DNA of 64,000 bases from Lichenostomus cassidix (lineage: Eukaryota > Chordata > Aves > Passeriformes > Meliphagidae), in the NCBI GenBank assembly GCA_008360975.2, contig VLJF02000046.1, positions 1,488,001 to 1,552,000 of the forward strand. The letters are read 5' to 3'. Of this stretch, positions 56,890 to 64,000 are shown piece by piece (position 1 is the first letter of the stretch; the number at the start of each line of letters is the position of its first letter). Below the pieces are notes generated by a model, which saw nothing but the letters and a program-made list of their open reading frames with translations, did not search any database and had not been told where the DNA came from. The position numbers and the translations under genes were made by a program.

Positions 56890-57646
56890 CGAGTGGGGAT
56901 AGCTGGGGATGTACTGGTGGCACTGGTAGTGCTGGGAGCACCCCAGGCTGCAGGGTGAGGAGCTATGGGGTGAGCAGGGGATAGGGCTTGTAGATGGGAA
57001 TGGGGAGAAGAGGGCTAAAAGATGGAGTGGGAACCCCCAAACGGAGTAGGAGGTGAGTGGGACTCTGCAAAAATCAGTGTGTAGCAAATGCAATAAAAGC
57101 CACTATGAATCAAGAGGGATGGTGGGTTACAAACAGAAAATATAGTTTCACCTCCTGTAACGAGGGAAATGATACCAGATGAAAAATCATCTGCACCTGG
57201 AGAGATCACACATTGCTTGTTCTTCAGAAACCACTGGCCCATGGATCTGCACAATGCCTTTTCTGTGCAAGAAGAACTGGAAAGCGACCAGCTCCAGTTG
57301 TGGCAATGTTTACCAGTTCACCAGGCAGTCAAGTGTGACTTTGAGGTCACCAACCACCAGAGACCACCAAAGTGACCCCCAAGGTCAGAAAAATGCATGT
57401 GTAAATGGGAGGGAAAATATGTTAATGATTTTGGGGAAATTATTATCCTACGTATGTTTTTTCTGGGACAATCGATGAATATGTATGTAAAATACAGTCT
57501 GTAAACAGGAACTTTCCTGAACTCAGCATACATGGTATTTCAGAGAAGATATCCCCTTGTGTTTCTGGCCGAATAAAGAATGCTGCTTCTAAATGCTACA
57601 TTGGTGTTTAGGAGTTTCTGTTATTTTTACTCATTTTTTGGTAACA
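56890..57646 (+). mobile_element. Probable ERV/LTR 3' fragment
   Basis: Inserted relative to the 21700 copy. The last part has AATAAA at 57572-57577 and ends TTGGTAACA, LTR-like. Upstream sequence could be internal, but no retroviral domain was recognised. Confidence 0.4.
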
Positions 57647-57649
57647 GTG

Positions 57650-58540
57650 TCCCAATGGCCCCTTGGTTCCATGATGCCCCTAGCATCACAATGGTCACCT
57701 TGGTTCCATGGGACCTGTAGTGTCACAATGACCTCCTTGGTTTCACAGTCTCACAACTGGACTCCTGGTGACATGAGACCCCAGCTGTCACAATGGTCTC
57801 CTTCATTCCAAAAGGTCTTGCTGTGTCACAATATTCTCCTTGGTTCAGTCAGGCCCCACAGTGTCCCAATGGTCTCCTTGGTTCCACAGTGTCAAAATGG
57901 CCCCTTGGTTCCATGAAGCCCTGCAGTGCCACACTGGCCCTTGGCTATACAAGGCCTCACAGTGTCACAATGATCCCCTTGCTTCCACAAGGGCCTGAAG
58001 TGTCACAATTGATTCTGTTGGTTCCATGGCAGTCTGCAGTGTCACAATGGTCTCCTTCATTCCATAAGGCCCCACAGTGTCACAGTGGATTCCATTGTTC
58101 CATGAGTGTCACAATGGCCTTTTGGCTCCATGGGGCTCCGTAGTGCCACAATGATTTCCTTGATTCCATGAGGCTCTACAGTATTACAATGGACTGCTTG
58201 GCTCCACATTATCCCAGTGGATCATTGGTTCCATGGGGTCCCTACAAGTCACAATGGATTCCTTGTTTCCATCAACCCCCACAGAGTCACAGTGGCCCCT
58301 TAGTCCCATGACACCCTACACTGTCACAATGGCTCCTTGGTTCCATGGGACCCAACAGTGCCACAATGCACCACTTGGTTCCTTTGGCCTCCACAGTGAC
58401 ACAGTGGTTCCTTGATTCTGTGCAGCTGTGCAGTGTCACAATGCTCTCCTTGGTTCCAAGAGGCTGTGCTGTGTCAAAATGGCCCCACTGGTTCTATGAG
58501 GCCCCAGAGTGTCACAGTGATCTGCTTGGTTCTCAGATTC
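57650..58540 (+). repeat. 38-bp minisatellite array
   Basis: Duplicate of 21715-22470, then diverging. Confidence 0.9.
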
Positions 58541-58639
58541 AGACCTTATTTTTTCTATCACTGCACTCTAGCCAGATGTTTTCTTCTTCTCTTCCAACCA
58601 TCCTCACTGGAAAAGCAGACCTTGCATGCTTTGTTTCCC

Positions 58640-60950
58640 TGCTATAAGTTCACAGGCACAGTAAAAATTGAATTAACCCTTCTGGTATCAAGTCCAAGGC
58701 TCTGTGTGCCAAGGCAGAGGCAGGCAGGACGCAGAGCTGTCAGCAAAGGAAGGGCCAGCGAGGTGGGGCAGCTGGGGGATGACGACAGCCTGCAGGGACA
58801 GAGGCGCAGGGCATGGACAGCGTAGGACAGCCTGGGCTGGAGAGGGCAGAGGGATGTGCAGGAGCTGCAAGGCCCTGACAGAGCCAACTTGTGCAGCACT
58901 TTGGCCATGGCTGCTGTCCCTGGCCCTGAGGCCATGAGGAGGACACAAGTGACCCTTGCAGCCCTGGGGCCTCATTGCCTCCTTGTCCCTGCCCAGCAGC
59001 CTGGCAGGGGCTGCCCCATGGTCCTGCCCTTGGCATTGCACATCCCCACATGCCAGTGCCCCGGGAAGAGCCCTGAGCACTGAGGGAGGGACAGGATCTG
59101 CCTTGCCAGGGGCTGGGGCTCAGGCCTTGGCCCTTTGCATTCCTGAAACACATCCAGGGTTGCTCAGCATCAGAGACACCTTTGCCTTCTTTGTCCCCAG
59201 CTCTCATTACTGCTTACAGTGTTCTGCTCTATCTGGAACCTGGGGACACTTTCACAGACATGTCTCTCAGTGAGATCCATTAAAACTTCAAGAAACTTTG
59301 AGTTCTTGAGAAGTTTTTGAAGACACACTCAGGGACTGAGTCTGATGTAAACAACCCCAAATCCCCAAGAGGCTCATTACAGTCCTTGTGCTGTTGCTAT
59401 GCTGCTGAGCTGGGCTGAGCTCCTGGCACAGAGGGAACTCCTGGACACCAAGAAGAGCTTCAAAAAGACATTTGTCCTGAGGAGCAGTTTCTTTCCCTGC
59501 CCAGCAGGGCTGAGGGTGCTGCCTGCAGGTACCTGAGAGGAGTGAAGCAGACAGAGGCTTAAAGCAACTGGAAGGACAATTCTGAGCTTATTCATGGAGA
59601 AATCTTCACAGCTTCTGACACTGTAAGTCTCTGGCTGCAGGAATCTTCTAAAGCTGACACATGACAGCACTGATATGACTGTAAGGATGGCTCTGCTGGT
59701 GTTTCTGGTTTGGGGGAGGATGTGCTGCAGAGCAGGGCTGCCCTGGGCACCGTCAGAGGGACAGGGCAGGACAGCTGCTGCTGCCAGGGATGGCTGCAGG
59801 CTGGGAAGGTGGGGGTGCAGCCAGGGGTGCCCAGGGCTGTCCTGCAGAGCAGCTCCTGCAGCCGTGAGGGCTCTTTGCCAGGGCAGGGGATCTGCCAGCT
59901 GCCCTGAGCAGCAGAGCTCTTGTGTCCCCTGGCAGCCAGCACAGCCCTCAGCCCGGGGACTCGGGGCCCTCAGTCCCCTCCTGGGCCGGCAGAGCAGCAC
60001 CAGAGATGAAGGGCATCTCTCCTGCCATTGCCCATTCCCTGCTGACCAGGGCCTGAGGGCGACTGTCCTGCACTGCTGCTGCCTGCGAGGGGCTGGGCAG
60101 GGCTGGGCAGGGAAAGGCTTTTCCTCAGGGCTCGGCTGTCTCTCTCCTTGCCTTGCTCAGCTGCTCCTGGCATTGCTGACAGGCTCTCTGGCAATGGCAG
60201 TTGCAGCTGCAGGGTCAGGCGCAGCCCTTGGGGCTCCTCCTGTGCAGGGTGAGCACAGCAATGAGGTGTCCCAGCTCCCTCTGCCCCGGGCAGCTCTGGG
60301 CAGGGCAGGCTGGCAGGCTGGGAGGCTGGGAATTAGCAGATTCTCCCTGACTTTGGGAAAGGGAGGAGCCACTTTGTCTGCCATGGATCCCTCTGCTCTC
60401 TGCAGTGTCTCCTGGCTTTCCAGGGTAACACAGGAGTGGATCTCAGAAAAGTGCAAGTGCTGGGCAGCTGGGAACAGGAGAGAGGGACAGAGCAGCTCCC
60501 CTCAGTCTGCACTAAGCCTCAGACAATCCTCCTGCCTCACTGGACTCTCTGTTCTCCCCAAGGTACAGCAGAATCTCTCATTCTGCCTTCTGCAATCCCC
60601 ATCCCTTTGCTCTGGCAGTGCTGGTGCTGACAAGCTCCTGTGTCTGAGGAGCAGATTTCTTGTTTAAGTTCAAACACCAGGAGTGGCCCCTGCCCTCACT
60701 GTCCCCTGCACTGACTGGGGGAGCAGGTCTGACTCCCACCTGCCCTGCAGGTCGAGGTCCAGCTCCTCATACAACATTTGCCAGCAGCAATCAGGGCTCC
60801 AGCAAACCAGGTGAAGGAAGGGATCCCAGACAGGGACAGGGGGGAGGTGTTTATTGGTAGGAAAGGCTATATGAGGAAGGGCTTTGACTTTTCTATGAAA
60901 AATCTTCCCTAAATTGTCACTGTCATTCCTCCTTCAACAGCTTCCAATGT
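58640..60950 (+). other. Upstream module of receptor D
   Basis: Duplicate of 23690-25980. The donor GTAAGT is at 59623-59628 and the acceptor CCTTCAACAG ends at 60940. Confidence 0.5.
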
Positions 60951-60963
60951 CCAGAGACTCAAA

Positions 60964-61892
60964 ATGTCCAACAGCAGCTCCATCAGCCACTTCCTCCTCC
61001 TGCCATTCGCAGACACACGGCAGCTGCAGCTCCTGCACTTCTGCCTCTTCCTGGGCATCTCCCTGGCTGCCCTCCTGGCCAACAGCCTCATCATCAGCGC
61101 CGTAGCCTGGAACCACCGCCTGCACACCCCCATGTTCTTCTTCCTGCTCAACCTGGCCCTGGCTGACCTGGGCTCCATCTGCACCACTGTCCCCAAAGCT
61201 ATGCACAATTCCCTCTGGGACAGCAGGGACATCTCCTACTCAGGATGTGCTGCACAGGTCTTTCTATTTGTCTTCTTCCTTGGGTCAGAGCTTTCCTCCT
61301 CACCATCATGAGTTATGACCGCTATGTGTCCATCTGCAAACCCCTGCACTATGGGACCCTCCTGGGCAGCAGAGCTTGTGCCCACATGGCAGCAGCTTCC
61401 TGGGCCTGTGGCTTTCTCAATGCTCTGCTGCACACAGCCAATACATTTTCCCTGCCCCTGTGCCATGGCAATGCCCTGGGCCAGTTCTTCTGTGAAATCC
61501 CACAGATCCTCAAGCTCTCCTGCTCACACTCCAAACTCAGGGAACTTGGGCTCCTTGTGGTTAGTGTCTGCTTATCATTTGGTTGTTTTGTGTTCATAGT
61601 TTTCTCCTATGTGCAGATCTTCAGGGCTGTGCTGAGGATCCCCTCTGAGTAGGGACGGCACAAAGCCTTTTCCACATGTCTCCCTCACCTGGCTGTGGTC
61701 TCCCTCTTTCTCAGCACTGCCATTTTTGCCTACCTGAAGCCTTCATCCATCTCCTCATCATCCCTGGATCTGACCCTGTCGGTTCTGTATTCAGTGGTGC
61801 CTCCAGTACTGAATCCCCTGATCTGCAGCCTGAGGAACCAGGAGCTCAAGGCTGCAGTGTGGAGACTGATGACTGGACGATTTCAGAAATAG
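60964..61892 (+). pseudogene. Olfactory receptor OR14-like pseudogene (copy D)
   Basis: Full-length receptor sequence with two lesions. A one-base deletion near 61293, in the SEL(A)LL stretch just before the DRY motif, shifts the frame after residue 110. Separately, CAG has become TAG at 61650-61652, at the position of Q230. A tyrosine near the end of TM7 is also cysteine (LICSL). All other motifs (HTPMFFFL, SYDRYVSIC, KAFSTCLPHL) remain readable across the two frames, so decay is recent. The upstream splice sites and poly(A) signal are still present. Confidence 0.93.
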
Positions 61893-62007
61893 TGAAGTTT
61901 TTGCCCGTTTCTGGAAATCTCTTTTTTTATGAGTCATCCTTTATTGTTCTTGCTGGTTTGCTTGTGGGGTTTTTTTCCTTTGCTTTTTTTTTTTTAATAT
62001 TGACCAA

Positions 62008-62013
62008 AATAAA
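62008..62013 (+). other. Poly(A) signal of receptor D
   Basis: AATAAA in the same relative position as in the functional copies. Confidence 0.6.
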
Positions 62014-62079
62014 AGTTGTTGTTTGTGCCATTTGTTATTTTGCTTCTCTCCATGTTGTCCTTGAGCCCTACTATCTGTC

Positions 62080-63471
62080 AATGAGGAGCTGTGCTCTCAG
62101 CGGCTTTAAACAAACTATAGGATCTCCCAACCATGTTTTCACCAGAGATCCCCCTTTGTTCCCTGCTGTGGAGCTGCAGCAGCAATGTCTGTGTGCAGAG
62201 CTGGGGCAGATCAGGGGTGGCACAGCAGCTGTGCCAAGGAGCAGCAGCACTTGGTGCTGCCAGTGCTGCTCCCGTGCCACTGCCCCGCTGCCCTGCTGCC
62301 CCTCGTGTTGCTGTAGGGCCTGAGTGCTCGCGGGGTCGCTGCCAGTGCTGGGGGTGGCAGTGCCGGGGCTGCAGCAGGGACAGGCCATGGGCACTGCTGG
62401 GGCACAGCTGACGCCTCAGGGCAGGGCCTGGGGGCTTGAGGCTCCTTGCCCAGGCTCTCTCCAGAACACGCCCAGGCCAATGCTGAGCAGAGAAAACCCC
62501 CGTGAGCAGCTGCAGGGTGGCCGTGGGCAGGCTGGGGGCAAACAGCATGGCTGGGGCTCTGCAAGGTCCCTGGGGAGGCGGGAAGGAGCAGCAGAGCAGG
62601 GGCTGATCCATCCCCACTGCGCTGGACAGCCCAGGGCAGCGTCCCAGAGCGTCCTCATGGAGCTGCCAACAACATCCCCCCTTGGCAGCCCTGGCCTCTC
62701 CCCCAGCTCCCAGAGCTGCTTGATCCTTCCAGGCAGAGACACGGCAGCACTGGCTCAGGAGCCCTGTTTGCATTGCACACAGCAGGCGTGAGCACCCCAT
62801 GCTGTTGGTGTGGGGAGATGAACCCGAGTGAGCACAAACACCATCAGCCCTGGGGGCCAGCAAGGGCTGGGGATGGGAGGGAAACCACTCAGCTTTGTTG
62901 TGACCTCTGAAGTCAGCCAGAAAGTTTGTTCCCATGAGCTGTGAGTTTCCTGTCCCACTGCAGACGTTGTTGCTCAGAGCCAGGGCTGCCTGGCAGCCAC
63001 CCCCAAACAGCCCTGAGCATTTCCTTTGCTTCACCTTTGCTTTCATTCCTCTTTCCTCATCCACATTTCTTCCTCTTGCCCATCCCTGTCCCCTCCCCTG
63101 CAAACAGCCCATCCCTGTTTGCCCTTTCCTCTCTGGCCCCACTCCCCATTTCAGTTCCTGACTTGGCACCATGGGAACATCCCTTGGTGAGCAGGATCAT
63201 CCTACAAGTGCTTCATGAATTGTCTGCAGGGTCCTGCAGTGCCTTGTGCTGTTCCCTTGCCAGAAGCAGCACAGGCCAGGGGGGCACATCTGGACTGCTG
63301 TGTGTGGCTGTGAGGCTCCCTGTTGTGGGGCAGTGAGGAGGAGCTGGAGAGGCTCTGCAGGACTGACAGGATGGGCTTTGGGGCCTGTGGGGAGAAGCTG
63401 AGGGCCATGGGCTGCTGGACCTTCTGAAGAGGAGGCCCAGGGCTCATGCTGCAATTGCTTCATGGGTTCTT
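62080..63471 (+). other. 3' module of receptor D
   Basis: Direct copy of 9180-10585. A 364-codon frame on the minus strand (62078-63172) is not recognised and is not conserved in length. Confidence 0.5.
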
Positions 63472-64000
63472 TCAGAGAATCGCAGAATCAGTGAGGTTGG
63501 AAAAGACCTTTGAGATCATCAAGTCCAACCTGTGACCTAACACCACCTTGTCTCCCCTGAGCCTCCTCTTCTCCAGGATAAGCAACCCCAGCTCCAAACT
63601 CAGCCACTCCTCACAGCACTTGTGTTCCAGACCCTTCCCCAGCCTTGTTGCCCTTCTCTGGACACACTCCAGCCCCTCAATGTCCTTCCTAAACTGGGGG
63701 CCCAGAACTGGACACAGCACTCGAGGTGAGGCCTCACCAGTGCCGAGTACAGGGGAAGAATCACTGCCCTGCTCCTGCTGGCCACACCATTCCTGATCCA
63801 GGCCAGCTGCCATTGGCCTCCTTGGCCATCTGGGCGCACTGCTGGCTCATGTCCAGCCTGCTTTCCATCAGTGGCCCCAGGTCCCTTTCTGCCTGGCCAC
63901 TGTCCAGCCACTCTGTCCCCAGCCTGTAGCGCTGCAGGGGTTGTTGTGGCCAGAGTGCAGGACCTGGCACTTGGTCTTTTTAAACCTGACATTGTTGGAT
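63472..64000 (-). mobile_element. CR1 LINE 3' part (continues past window)
   Basis: Minus-strand CR1 ORF2 C-terminal remnant with its tail at about 63476-63490. Orthologous in position to 10586-11033 and 29101-29700. Confidence 0.9.

Noticed and set aside
57169..57478. Overlapping short frames upstream of the LTR-like end at 57646
   Set aside because: No retroviral or cellular motif. Kept only as possible ERV-internal sequence.
62078..63172. 364-codon minus-strand frame in the receptor 3' module, and its 320-codon partner at 40253-41215
   Set aside because: GC-rich sequence with few stops. The frame is broken in the copies near 9323-10081 and 27101-28783, and no conserved motif is seen.

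Overview
The window is from a bird nuclear genome, most likely a songbird. Four near-identical intronless olfactory receptors of the avian OR14-like expansion, many CR1 retrotransposon pieces (3' ends carrying the CR1 ATTCTGTG-type repeat), bird-type ERVs and a 500-base run of N all point that way. It is a recently rearranged subtelomeric or pericentromeric-type patchwork of segmental duplications. The only likely protein-coding genes are three intact receptor frames.

Layout. (1) 1-6044: a defective gammaretrovirus-like ERV on the + strand. (2) 6045-11033: receptor duplicon A (receptor 8077-9006, a 3' flanking module, then a minus-strand CR1). (3) 11034-11533: assembly gap. (4) 11535-13061: the 3' part of an ERVL-type element with an intact integrase frame. 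(5) 13062-20900: older duplicated modules, including a small inverted repeat (13650-14690 against 18715-19700), CR1 pieces, an array of TGATGTCA repeats and a decayed Janus-kinase (JAK3-like) fragment with recognisable exons on the minus strand. (6) 20921-21500 solo LTR, 21715-23390 minisatellite, then duplicon B with receptor 25997-26929, interrupted downstream by a second solo LTR of the same family. (7) 29728-39360: 38-bp minisatellite arrays in both orientations, CR1 pairs, a tandem repeat of about 190 bp, and another solo LTR. (8) 39365-50967: an inverted copy of 1-11033 carrying receptor C (41532-42461, minus) and a complete copy of the same defective ERV. (9) 50968-64000: a second copy of the 15290-29700 series, with a better preserved single JAK exon and a fourth receptor (60964-61892) broken by a frameshift and a stop.

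How it fits together. A receptor duplicon (upstream module with a conserved splice donor, intronless receptor exon, poly(A) signal, 3' module, CR1, minisatellite) has been copied at least four times, three in the + orientation and one inverted. The ERV pair shares the same insertion junction and the same in-frame stops, so the ERV was already inserted and dead before the inverted duplication. The inverted arms, the minisatellites that flip orientation next to CR1 copies, and the solo LTRs are all plausible substrates or products of ectopic recombination. The receptors would act in the cilia of olfactory neurons. Nothing else here looks like a working pathway, and I see no rRNA, tRNA or CRISPR-like array.
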